Shown: positions 36,216 through 48,200 of the stretch, piece by piece
Numbering within the stretch: position 1 is the first letter of the stretch
Layout: every line of letters begins with the position of its first letter
Assembly (NCBI GenBank): GCA_037833965.1
Contig: AP031358.1
Span: forward strand, 12,160,001-12,224,000
Source: Marchantia polymorpha subsp. ruderalis
Taxonomy: Eukaryota > Streptophyta > Marchantiopsida > Marchantiales > Marchantiaceae
Direction: 5' to 3'
DNA: 64,000 bases
The notes under the pieces: model-generated
The model's input: only the letters and a program-made list of their open reading frames with translations
Told to the model about the DNA's origin: nothing
Databases searched by the model: none
Made by a program: the position numbers and the translations under genes

Positions 36216-36522
36216 TGTCATGTGTATACACGTTAGTGCAGTTGCAGATCGACGTTGGTGTCGATTTGAGTTCAGACACGTTGGATTCGAGTGTGAGTCG
36301 GGTGACGCTGGGAGTCGGCTAACGTTGAGACGCGGAGCGTAGGCTAGGTCGACTTTACAGGTTTATATTCGTGGCGAACTCGAAGAACTGTCAGTTCTTC
36401 GAGTTGAGCCTTACGCGTCGGGGTTTTTCCCCTTAGCTTCGACTTTTAGTCTACCTACGAGTAGTGAGTTTGGTACACACAAATACACAAATACCTTTGT
36501 GTATTTGTGTTTCGACATTTTA
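36216..36522 (+). repeat. Terminal repeat A2 of the retroelement
   Basis: The copy of A1 at the right end contains the same AACTCGAAGAACTG inverted repeat (36377-36390 and 36392-36405). Where A1 reads CTCGACT, A2 carries about 20 bases that form a new hairpin (36478-36491 with 36496-36509). Confidence 0.9.
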
Positions 36523-36633
36523 GTTGTGATACCTTTGTGTGTGGACACTCTCGTTCCTTGTGTATGTATGTGTGAGTTGTGAGTAGAGCATGGCAGCGAT
36601 GTATGATGTATGGCGATACCGAGTCGCACGACA
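36522..36633 (+). repeat. Terminal repeat B2, right end of the retroelement
   Basis: An exact second copy of B1, ending in GACA and followed by AATT (36634-36637), which matches the four bases before A1. Confidence 0.92.
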
Positions 36634-36639
36634 AATTAA

Positions 36640-39620
36640 ATAATAATTTTATTTTATATTCTTAGAATTTCTCAACTTGATTACACAATTACCTTTTGAT
36701 AAAGATATTCAGTTAATCTTCCAATTATTGAGTCACTTAATATATACACAATTAAATTTTAAACAGTATTTATTTTAAAAAATGATTTATCTGAATTAAA
36801 ATTTTAGAGATAGAACAATCTAGCTGTAATAAAATTTCAAATCATCAAAGTTAAAACTCAACAAGATTTTTATTCAATCACAATCAAGGGATGTATCGAG
36901 TTGTGTTAAAGTGCAATTCTAATTTTATGCCACAATATCAACTAATCATATAAACTGAAATGCGAGATAAAAACTGACAATTTTGTTCATGTTGTAAATT
37001 TAGAGAACTGAAAATGCCCACACACATGCCTGATGAGAAAATCTCTTTTAGCACTATATAATTATATAGCATTTTATTTATGTCTTGAAGCAAAATTAAA
37101 CACATCAATAACCACTGTCCATCCATCCAAAGTATAACTCTACAATGTACGAAGAACAATCACGGCCACCGAAACTACCGAAAGGCTCATCCACCGTATC
37201 CCCAACTTATCTGCTCACTCATGTGCTCTTACAGGCAACCCTGGTCAATGCTGTAACCTGACTTACAGTCTACTGACCAGAGTTCGGGTCGGTGCAACCT
37301 AGGTTAGAACTATTCCTACTGCCCTGGTCAAGACAATCCGCCTTGGTCAAGTTACGAAGCTGAGTTCACTTTACTAAACGAACCTGAGGGTTTAATAGGC
37401 ACCAGGCAGGGTTCAGATCCTGTGAGTGAAAGTAAAAGAATGTAGGGTCAACGAACTGTCGATGGGTAAAACATGTCCTCAGAATCTGCTGTACTGGCTC
37501 AATTCAGACGACATTTCAGTGGTCGGCACCCTTTCGAACAGGAAAAGACACGCAGAAATGACAACCTTTCAGAATCAAAGAGACAGTCCCAACTCTGGAG
37601 GGAAAGGTGATCAGCTTTCAATCATATCAATGCCTTCACGAAGACGGTGCGCTGCAGTCAAACTGGCCCTTGGAAGTCATAAGCAGCCCACGGTTTTGAT
37701 GTTCTATGAGCTGAATACTAGGACGGTTCTTCTCGTCACTTGAAGCTCACTCTCGGGACTGAACTCCTCATCACGTGGAGAGAGTCTCCGGGAGGTCTGT
37801 TGGAGATTGATTTCAGCAAGCAGACAGTAGGACTCCCCACGATTCACGAGTAGCATATCCAGTACTACAGTTTTCAGTCCAGTCTTCCTGCTTTCCAGCA
37901 GGAAGTTGTGATTCGCTGTGCGTTTTGATCTTGTCCTTTTGTCTCATTGTCTATAAACGGACTCTTTTCGATTGCGAGTCCAGTGGTGCTTCCTTTTCCT
38001 TTTTCTTTGGTGTTCGTGTCATCATTCTCATGTCTCACAGCAGACATGCAACCCGTAACTTTGGGAGGTATCAGGACCAGGACCAGGCGCCGGCGAATGT
38101 TTACCCAGGACAACATCTTCCGCAGAATCGTCGAAAATTACGAATGAACTGTAAATTTCGAAATGGAAAGGAAAAAACTCCAGCAATCTTCTTGTACTCT
38201 CTTCTTTGTTGAGATCTCTGGATTTTGTGACACTTTACAAGAGACTCTTGTGCTCGGGCCAGGAGGGCCTTGCTGCGACTACAGGCAGCTCTATCTTTTC
38301 TCTTCTTAGTTCTATCTTTCCCGTGACCGAAGGCCAACGAGCTCAGCACTGGTTCAAATCAGCACTGTTACTAAGTGTACCCTCAAACATGATGTTCGGG
38401 TTGTCAACAACCTGCACATAGAAGTTTCCAGAAAAGTCCTTGTGAACATCTTTCCCCCATCTTTTGCTCGGGTTTGATCAGGCTTTGTCCGTCAAATCTC
38501 TTCGTAACTTTTTGTGGTTTCTGCCATCGGTGTAGGGTTCCATACGTCTCCTTCTTTAAGTTGCTAGAGTTGGGAACAAGAAAATCGCTTTACTTGTCAA
38601 TCGGCAAAGCGAATCTCCGGCCTTACAATGCAGATAAAACCAACCGATAACCACGGGAGCTCTGCATCAGGAGGCGAGTTGCGCACTGCGAGTCACAGAA
38701 AGTTCGGACAATGAAATGGAACTAGTGACATGTAGAATGCAACAATTGAACGAGCTAGACACCAACCCTGGATAGAGTAGTTTCTACAGCAGGCTTAGAC
38801 TTCGATATGCAGTCTTAAAGCATGGTTTATTCCACAGCCAAACCATGCTGAATGCACGTTTGGTGTGACATAATATGCTTCATTGGCCAGCCACAATGTA
38901 CCCTTACACCTATGTTGTGTACACCGAAAATCATCACTGTCACCATTCTTTCGATCAAATTACTCTTCTAAGCGCCATGCTTTTTCATTTAAAATTGTGT
39001 TAGTGGTGGTTTTGTTAGCACTACTGAGATACAGAGTCCGCATTATTCTCACATCGATTACGCTTAGTGAGACGAACATGCTCGCATGTGTGAAATGAAA
39101 TGACAACAAATATGATATTTCTAAGTAGTCAATCCTCACATATATTATAGAATAGACTGTCGTACCCTGAAGAAAATAGACCCGAAACTGACGATACTCG
39201 ATATCATTCCTTACTTAGGCTATTGTGTGAGTCAAGCTCTTCTGCCAACTTGGTTTTCAAATCGAATATTGGATCTCGTCCTTTTATCATATCAGTAAAA
39301 TTTACAGAAGAGAATATCAGCTCTTGATGATGTTTCAAAAGATAGTATCACCATGGTAAACTTGACTGAACACGCCCTGTCAGCAAAGTTTCATGGAAAC
39401 CATTTCTCGAAACATATTTTTTGCAACACAAGCTCCAACTCACTAGCAAGTAGTACTGTAATCCTTTCAACCCTTCGTATCACCGACGTCATTTGGTTTA
39501 GGTTGTGAGTGGTGATAAACACTTTATCATGAACAAGACATAGCTGTCCAACTGAGTGAAGTAAAACTTGCTGTCAAGCTCAGAGGCTGTACACACCACA
39601 TCCTAGACGTTTGAACTCTC
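36640..39620. other. Spacer without recognised gene
   Basis: AT-rich to about 37130, then more mixed. The plus-strand frame 37426-37743 (105 codons) and other short frames show no domain. A T-arm-like GGGTTCAGATCC near 37410 has no matching acceptor or anticodon arm. Confidence 0.5.
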
Positions 39621-39626
39621 TTCCCA

Positions 39627-41587
39627 CTAACCCATAGCTGCCTTTAAGGCATCTCCTGCACCCTGAAAGAAGCACCATGAAAGAATAAAATCGGCTATGA
39701 AGATGCAGACTAAAGAAATCACAACGGCTGATGTTGTGGATTCTCCAACTCCTTTGGCACCGCCCGCGGTGGTCACACCCCAAGCACAACTGACTATCGA
39801 GATGATACCCCCAAATACAACGGACTTGATGGAGGTACTGATCAAGTCCCACGGTTGGAGTGCCCTTGCAGCAGACTCAAGGATAATGTTTGAACTCACA
39901 TGGTAGACAGAATCTGCGAGGAGGACACTGGCTGCCATACCAACAGAGAAGCAAATGATGGTCAAGATAGGTAGTGATATACAGCAGGCCAATACTCGTG
40001 GAGTAATCAGATAGTCAATCGGATCCGTACGCAGCACCCTCAGAGTATCCGTTTGCTCAGAAACCTGCAAAACACAGAAAGCGGATTTATTACAAGAATT
40101 GTGATTGTACAACGCTGTAGTAGAGTTTGACGAGGAATAAAGCTGGTTAAGAAACGATCACCCGGGGCAGAGGAGAATGAAGCAAGGATGGATCCAAACC
40201 TGCATAGTACCAAGCTCAGCCGCAAAGGCACTGCCCACCCGCCCCGCCAGAATGATAGCAGTAACGACGGGTGAAAGCTCTCTTGCCAAAGCTAAAGCAA
40301 GAACACCTCCAACCGACCTAGTTAGACCCAACCTTGCAAATTCTCGAACAAACTGCGAGCAATGACAGCGCCGTCATTAGAGAGTCATGTAACGATCAGA
40401 ATCCCCAGCTTTCGAAATGAAGGGGCTGAACACAAAAATATATTTTTCTTTCACAGTTTTAGGAATATGAACAAACCTACCTGAATTGTGAAGACCATCC
40501 CAACAAAAGATGCAGTGAGGAGACTGACACCGAGCGATCCAGGTCCGACGGATGAAAGTTGTTGTATAGAATTTCGAACGTGGATCTTCCCTTTGATGAC
40601 TCTCATGATCACCTGACGACAAAGTTCTCATCTCTCAGCTCACAAAAATCTTTCAGATTCAGATAGAAGAGATTGCAAGAGAAATTACATAGCAACACGG
40701 GCGTACACTGAATGTGCAGTGACCTTAGACCAAAACTTAAGGCATATGCTGCTCTGATTAATGCTTGCTTTAACAGAATGTCCACGACTTCATTGATAGA
40801 AAACAGATCTTTCTACCAAGAACCACATTTGTTAATTATGAAGCGCTAAATGGTGTAATCGAAAACTGTCAATGATATCCATCATACAGCAGGAGTGTCA
40901 ACAATGATCCTACATCTATAACACCAAATGTAAAGCAGCTGACTAAAGATGAGTATGATCTATTTACAGCTATTGTCAAGGCAACATTGGAGCGCAAGTT
41001 TATACCTGGCCTGCGATGAGAAGACATGCCACAGATCTCCAAACATAACGCGGTGGCTTCCAACCAGCAAGCAAAGGGGAGTTCTTTGCTTGCTGCTGAA
41101 AATCCATCACAGGTTGAGAAGACACGGAACCATCCTCTTGCTCTCCTAAGCTCGTGCTAGTAGTGGAGATGGAAGCATTGGTGACACCCACCAACTTCTT
41201 CCTTTCACCAGCCCTAAGTTTCGAACTTCTATGAGCCCAATTGGGAGGAGTAGTCAAGTGTTTTAAAGAGGAGTGTTTTGAGAGCCAGGCAGCCCTAGCA
41301 GATATGAGCTGTCTAGGACTTCTCGAAATGTTGGAGTGGAGCAATCCATGATAAGTAGGTGACAAGAGTGAAGCACTAAGGGAGTTCATACGATTTAAAT
41401 GGAAGGTGACTGAAAGCGGTGAGTTGAAGAGGTGCGTGTGCAAGGGAGAGGAGATGGATGGCACGGAGCGTAGTGCAGACCCTGAGTTATAAGTCCCAGA
41501 GGTCTGCACTAGAGAGAGGTTGCTCGGCTGGTGCTGAAAAGCCCAACGTTGCGACCGACAAGCACCTGCACAAGACGAGAGTGCCAT
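39627..41587 (-). CDS. TGD1: TGD1-type permease of the plastid lipid-import ABC transporter (four exons)
   Basis: Permease subunit of the TGD1-TGD2-TGD3 complex in the inner chloroplast envelope, which imports ER-derived lipid precursors for galactolipid synthesis; a member of the MlaE family. Exons (minus strand): 41587-41006, 40612-40481, 40352-40200 and 40064-39627. All three introns are phase 0 with GT/AG ends. The predicted length is 434 residues. Residues 1 to about 175 are a Ser/Arg-rich extension fitting a transit peptide. The MlaE core begins at LLIAGQ (end of exon 1) and continues with [55 protein letters not shown] and [20 protein letters not shown], ending [14 protein letters not shown]. 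Several hydrophobic membrane segments lie in exon 4. No disruption is seen. The start ATG at 41585-41587 is the first in frame; the extension is longer than in Arabidopsis. Confidence 0.93.
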
Positions 41588-44500
41588 GGATTTTGAGCTC
41601 CACCGTACAACTACTCTCCACCATCACTGATTCAGCTTTCATTGGGTATTCACTCCACCACCTTCATTATTTCCATGTCCCCAAAAATCTATGCAAGCGA
41701 AGAAAATGCCCAGAACAGAGAGAACCCAGAAAATTGGAAACACGTTCATTGTTACAAATGCTCTCTCCTCCCGCAATTTCCCTCAAGATTCTAGCAACAT
41801 AAGAGCCGATGAACACCGCGTGCAGCAATCAGCCTCTTCCTCCTTGATTTAGCAACTGATCGGCCACCGACTCACTCACTCAGAAAAACATCTGCTGCAC
41901 CAAAATGAATAAACGAAACTCTCTTAAGACAACAACAGAGCAAAAAGAGCACAGCACAGGTGAGAAGGCAGTTGGCACACAATCTGAGGGGCGAAAGTGT
42001 ACAAGAAACTTGTCCAATCCTTCTAAAATCTGCCGTCAGATGTTCGAATCTGTCATGAGAATGTGCTCCATATCCACCCTCCCCTGCATTCTCTGGCTCG
42101 ATCTTCAACGAAGGGTAGTTAACTCGATCATTAACCCTGGCTACCACAGTCTACTCGGTTACTCCAACCCGGTTAGAGGTCTGTCCTCCTAAAACTAACC
42201 CTACGAAGTCCAAAACCATATCCAGCTTTCCTCATTCTGCAGTTACGCCATCCACCCGGCTCTAGCGGTAAAGTTGTAACCATCAGATCAGTTGTGATCT
42301 CCACAGTAACCCGGGTAGAGAATTACGTTCGGGTTTCCCAACAGTAGCAGGGGTGAGAGATGGTCTTCACTTTACCTTTACCATTACCCCTATCTGGTTG
42401 CGGTGAGAATCTAACCCAGGTTTGTAGAAGCTAGAGTTTGAACTAACTCTGCTTAGAAGGCGTAACCTGAGGTCAGCATGCACACCAACAATAGAATAGG
42501 CGGGGTGGCATAGGGACAAATGGCACGACATGGTTCTCTGTCTGTGCGTGCCAGAACTCCACGTGCACCTTTCAGATAACTTTCAGTTTTTGATTTCCGA
42601 GGTCTCCAATACTTTCTGAGTTCACCAACTTTAGGTCTTCTGCATGGGGATCGGAGTTTGCATCTCCTTATCGCTGGTTCATTGTACTGCCTTGCCTTCT
42701 CTCTTATAGCATTTTATTGTACTTAAACACTATAATTCTGTCAAGTCCCGCCAGAGAGTATATGATAACCCAATACATTAGGTTTATAAATGTGATTTTA
42801 CAATTATCAATTAAACAGTGTTCAGAATATAATTTCATTCCATATTAACAGAGATATGTATATATATACCAATATTTATGAATTAACGAGATTTTATTAT
42901 TAATATAATATACAAAATGACTGATTAAAATTAATAACAATGATGTAACCTCTAAAAATTCAATTGATATTTACTTGTTTTTCCTGATCTATGAATGAAT
43001 GACGTGTTGTATGTTTTTCAGCGTCCCAGGGACTTTTAAATTTTTCATATTGTTTTCAACATCATATATTTCTTGATACAAACCATCTTTAGTTACTATT
43101 TAACTTTTTAGACTAAAATAATGATGTCCAACCTCAAAGTTACTTTTATGTTTGTAACTAGAAGTCAAAAATTGAAATCTGTTAGATATAATATAAGTTT
43201 ATCTAGGATTGTTTCCAAAATCAACCACATAGATTGTTCCTACATATTTTTTGTTTCTTGTGAAGTTTTAATTTTTTAGATCTCATAAAGAATCTTAATA
43301 TTTCTCAATTATAATCAACTAATATTATTTAAAAAATTCAATTATATTTTTTTAAAAAAATTCAAAGGTAAAAAATGAAAATTATGAATAATAAACGATA
43401 AAAAAGTAATTACATAAAATTAAATTTTCTCATCTTATGATGTTAAAAAATATATGTAGGCTCAATCCAATACAAGTCAAATCAATATAAGATAATTGAA
43501 TTTGACATTCAATGAACTTAATCTATCTTAGTTCAACTATCATGTTCAATGCACATTAATGCCATAAGCATTTTGAAAATCTGATTGATCTTGATGATAA
43601 AATAAATATTCACATTTTATAACCCATTATTTATTCATTTGAATAAAAAATTTAATTATCTATCATTATCATAAAATGTGATGTTTGATTTTTTTAAAAA
43701 TTATATTTTTCGGAAAAAATTCATCGGAGTAACACATGCCTTTCATACATTATGTATGGAAAGGCATGTGTTTGCTACATGTCCAAGGTATGATAATATC
43801 ATAAAATATAAATCTCATAAAGTAAATGAGTAGAATTTCTATTCTCTACTTATTATGTCTGATGATGATTTGAGTTGTTTTATTATTGATGTCATTATTC
43901 ATAGTTATAATGTTCTAGGCATTAGCTAGGAGAATGTAATAAGGATCTTTTATGTTTGTTCAGTGAATGAATGACTTGTTATATGTTTTCGATTTTTTTA
44001 TCACACGCTATTGATCTATATACCATTCATGTAGACTAGTATGAAAGATTGTAAATCGTGTATTTTTTCAAGGAAAAATGATATAATGATATATATTTAT
44101 ATTATTTTTTTCATCAATTCAATCTTATTTCAAATTGTTTCATAAATTTTTTTTGATACGAATATCAATTATGGTACTTTTATATTGCAACTCTAAATAA
44201 TCCATAGTATCACTTTCAAATCGTCATTTATTCGATTAATTTAATTTAATAGTAATAGTAATTTTAAAATTTTTCATTCTAATCATCTTAGATTTAATCC
44301 AAACATTGACCATGTTTTGAATTGAAATTTTAAACATCTTATAATGAAACGATTTTTTCAAAATTGAATTTAGGTAACAATATCAATTTTCAATGTTAGC
44401 AATCAGATTTTTGTAACACTTCAAATAAAAATGACAAAACAATTCCAACATAATAATTGACTGGTTAAAAAGCATAATTCAATAATTTAACTTACTTTTC

Positions 44501-45294
44501 GTTCCAAACACTAATTGGATTTTGTTTTTGTTCAAATGACCACGGAACACTAAGAACACAAACATGTGCTGGGTAAAGTAGATTTGTTTTCACCCATAAA
44601 TTATGGGTGAAAATTATTCTACCAAAACAAAGCATGATGGGTCATAAATTTTGACCCACAATGCTTTGGTATCATGGATTTATATCTGCAGATAACTCTC
44701 CGTTCAATGTACGGCTAACTCTGAAAACAACCAGTAGTATTCAGTTTAGTGTTCGCCTCTAAGTTACGACCTAACTGCCATGAAAGATAAGCAAGAACCT
44801 CATCTCGAATTCTGAACAGTAGTTAATGTCTAATATATAAAAAAATTATTCTAAATTTTTGTATTAAATATATTTTAAGTTTTGACAAATTTGTATATAT
44901 AAGGTTCATACTAACTTACATAACATTGTGATGCTATCGGGACTAGCCTAGGACTACTTTGTGGGGCCTTCCTAATTGGTACTTCCACCTTGAAATTGAT
45001 ACACTTGCGTGTATCGACATCATTCACATGGACCCCCATTTCACTCCAATTGTGGTAGTTCAATGATTCGAAAACCCATGTCAGCTCGAGGTATGCGAAT
45101 TTCACTTTTTTGGACTGTTGTCCACATGCCGCATACTCTGGAGGGCTTTTACAACGAGGTTTCCCATACAGGGCCTAAGAGCAAAGCGATGTGAAACAGA
45201 GCAGAGCAACAACGTAACGTCGCTGGCAAGAAAACCACTGCAGTGGGCAATTGTGAATTGTTGAGAATCTGAGATCCTGAGTGCTCTAGGCTTC
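41588..45294. other. Spacer without recognised gene; several hairpins
   Basis: Positions 41588-42700 are of mixed composition (promoter and leader of the permease gene, with AACCCTA/AACCCGG words near 42130-42340). From 42700 to 44560 it is very AT-rich. Inverted repeats occur at 43732-43771, 44587-44613 and 44628-44668. No coding region is supportable. Confidence 0.5.
44587..44668. repeat. Two adjacent inverted repeats
   Basis: TTTTCACCCATAA (44587-44599) pairs perfectly with 44601-44613. CAAAGCATGATGGGTCA (44628-44644) pairs at 15 of 17 positions with 44652-44668. Both share a CCCAT/ATGGG core, so they may derive from one small foldback element. Confidence 0.8.
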
Positions 45295-48200
45295 ATGGAT
45301 TCTTCTCTGCAGATCGACTTGGTACGCACAAGAGACGTTGATGGTTAATGTTTAATTCTATGTGAAATCTTCAGTTTTAGAGATTCAGCTCTTTTTGAAC
45401 AGATAAATTGTCCTAGATTCGAGCTCAATTGTCTTGGTGAGTGGAATGCTTGGCGCTGTGGATATGTGAAATTTCTCGGGATTTTTGGTCGACAGTTTTT
45501 GTGTAAATCTCAAATTCAAGGACTTCCAGTATGTTTGTTTTTCTTTAACGTCTGTTTGCCTGTAATTGTCTAAAATTAATATCTTACATTTAAATTTGTA
45601 CATTCCTGGAGTACGTTTTTTCAAATGTTGACTGATTGCTTATATGACTGGATGGTTTTCAGGTTCCTTGTCTTAATGACAATTATGCATATCTGCTTCA
45701 TGATATGAGTTCAGGAGTCACGGGAATTGTGGACCCTGGTGAAGTCGGGCCTGTAGTAAGGGCTTTGGAAGCCAAGGGCTATACTCTGGATTTCATATTC
45801 AATACTCATCATCATGCCGATCACACAGGTGGAAATTTGGGTTTGAAGAAGAAGTATGATGCAAAGGTAATGGGCTTACAAACACTGCTGGCTTTGGGTT
45901 GCGTTGTTATGAGCTAAAACCAGGGTCAAAGAAATGGAATTTATTGCTATAAAATTTAAGGTATCATGTACAATTCTTCATACTAATCAGTTCAGCTACT
46001 TTTCCTCGGGTACTTTGAATGATACAATTTGTTGGAGTTATCTTTTGTACACAGGTCGTGGGACCAAAGGTGGATAAGGCTAGGATTCCAGGAATTGATA
46101 TTCCTTTGAGCGATGAGACCTGGAAGTTTGGAAATCATGAGTTTAGGGCCATCTTCACTCCTGGTCATACTCTGGGTAAGATTTGCTCCTGGCCATGCTT
46201 CTCACATTCTTTGGATTCAGTTCATGATCTTTCCTGACTCTCGGGCCATTTCACTTCTGGTCATACAGTTGGGAAGGTTTGTTCTGATGACCATTCATAT
46301 GCCCATTGTTGAGATTCAGTTCATTCTACCGTACTCTTCAGTTTAACATTGAACTCCGGAAGAACTTGCACACGAGTCGAAGTCGAAGTTTGTTACTTCT
46401 TTACTCTGTTACGATATGCTCTGATCTTCAAACTCATGATGGTCGCAGAAAGTGCCTGGGCTTCAAGTTAGCCTTTTTAAAAATTTTCGATTTTGTTCAG
46501 ATTCACACTTTATGGAATGTGTATCTATGTATGCAGATATTGTAAAAGGATCATCAAGGAAACTGGGCAGAGGACTAAGAAGGGATTCAAGACGGATGCC
46601 TGAAATCAAGGAAGAAATTGGGATGAGTGAATGTGAAAGATAGCTACAGAATATGTCGGAGGGTTGCAAAACTTTTGGGTAAAGAATCAGGAAGCATCCA
46701 ATTGAAGCGGAGGAATCAAGAGTCTTGTGGATAGGAATTGGATTGATGAATTTTGAGATTTCTTTAGAGCTAAAGAAGTTTGAGTATGGCCAAAAGTTTA
46801 TATGAACCTTAATCTCTACGCTAACTTGTACTTTGACTGCATTTAATGTGTGTGTTTTCGGTAACTTTTAGTGTCTTCCCTAGAGTAAGCCTGTACAAAA
46901 CTAACGTGTCTGCATGCACCTTCTAAACTCCCAGGTAGTTAGAGCTGGCTTGTATCTAGGGACTCTCTATCTAGCAATTAGTTCTTTGTTGTTGGACATT
47001 CCTTCCATAAGTTCCCATAGACCTGTTGAATTCCCCTGGACTTTCGTTGAATCGTTTATTCTTACTGTCTTCTATGAACTTTCAACTGTTTAATATGCCA
47101 TATGATTGCTTCTTCTCAAAATAAATTTGTAAGTGTTTGGTCTGAATTTAATTTAGGCAAGCAGAAAAGAAGTACCCGAGTGGTCGTTGTCTGGATTTTT
47201 GTTTCTCTTTCTATTTGACCTCAACTAGCTGCAAAATCAGAGGATGTTGTTTGTTCAGCAACATTTAGCCCTACTCCGACGTGGATGAGTGAGTGAAGGT
47301 TTCCCCAATTACGCTTGAAAACGTTGTGCTAATATCTTTACTGGGGACAAATTCCACCAGAATATAGGGCCAATCCTTTTGTACTTTTCGTCCTTCCTAC
47401 TTCTTCCTCAGCACTCGTCAAAAGCACTGCACAACATGGGTTTTGGAGTCTTCAGACCATAGTAGGAGATACTAACTAGTACAACGACTCTATTTCTGTT
47501 CGCAAAGAGCATCCAATTTGAATCATGCAGAAGGTATCAGAGGCCTTCTCATGGATTATCTTATGAAGAAATTAGTAGTACCAGTACTGAATTCGCTTAC
47601 CAGTACTGAATGTTATCATCTAGATTTTAACTACATTTCAGCCACAGGAAGGTTTTGTTTGAATAGTTCTGATGCAAAAAAATTGTCTGTGCAGGACATG
47701 TGTGCTACTATTTCCCAGAATCAAAAGCTGTCTTCACGGGTGACACCTTGTTCTCTGTAGGATGTGGAAGAGTATTTGAAGGAACCATGGACCAGGTACT
47801 ATGTTATTCAGTATATGATGATTTTTAGTTTGCTCTTGGCATCATGTGTAGACGTGGAAGGTTTTTTTGGAAGATGGACTGATTTATGGTACGGAAGAGA
47901 CCTTAGACAAAGTAGTAGAAGAATCTCCTGAGATGTATTTCCGCTTGCAACTAATTTTTTTTACCGAGATGGGATCGAGAGCATAAGAGCAATCTTCGTT
48001 AAAGAATTTCATTACGCAATATATGATCACATGCAATTTTGCAGTTAAACCACCACTATGTCAATACAGATAATTTAGCCATAAAGTTTGAAAAAATTCT
48101 CAAGTCCATATGAGGGAAACGATTATGATTTCAATTCGTCACAGCTGCCTAATCTGGATGTACTCTCTGCGTGTCTTTCGCCTCATGTGCGACAGCTATT

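Larger units (their letters stand above)
26345..36633 (+). mobile_element. Ty3/gypsy retrotransposon carrying a DNA methyltransferase and a PHD finger; degenerate copy
   Basis: A 10.3-kb element is bounded by TGTC at the left and GACA at the right, with AATT on both sides as target duplication. The internal order is gag, aspartic protease, cytosine-5 DNA methyltransferase, reverse transcriptase, RNase H, DDE integrase, and an integrase C-terminal region with a PHD finger. RT-RNase H-integrase order identifies Ty3/gypsy. The terminal repeats are arranged A1 ... B1-A2-B2 rather than LTR ... LTR. A1 and A2 differ by five substitutions in about 250 alignable bases plus one replaced block, while B1 and B2 are identical over 112 bases. 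Stops at 31069, 32281, 32836, 33426, 34731, 34785, 35451 and 35544, a gag frameshift near 29170 and a pol frameshift near 33265 show it cannot make its proteins intact. The element is clearly richer in G+C than its surroundings. Confidence 0.95.

Noticed and set aside
26345..36633. Classification as a PAT/Ngaro (DIRS-type) element because of the split repeats
   Set aside because: No tyrosine recombinase is present; the order RT-RNase H-DDE integrase and the AATT duplication are those of Ty3/gypsy.
37400..37430. Possible tRNA gene (GGGTTCAGATCC resembles a T arm)
   Set aside because: No acceptor stem, D arm or anticodon arm could be aligned at the right distance.
41458..41802. 114-codon plus-strand frame over the start of the permease gene
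   Set aside because: It overlaps exon 1 and the upstream region antisense; composition and position fit a shadow frame.
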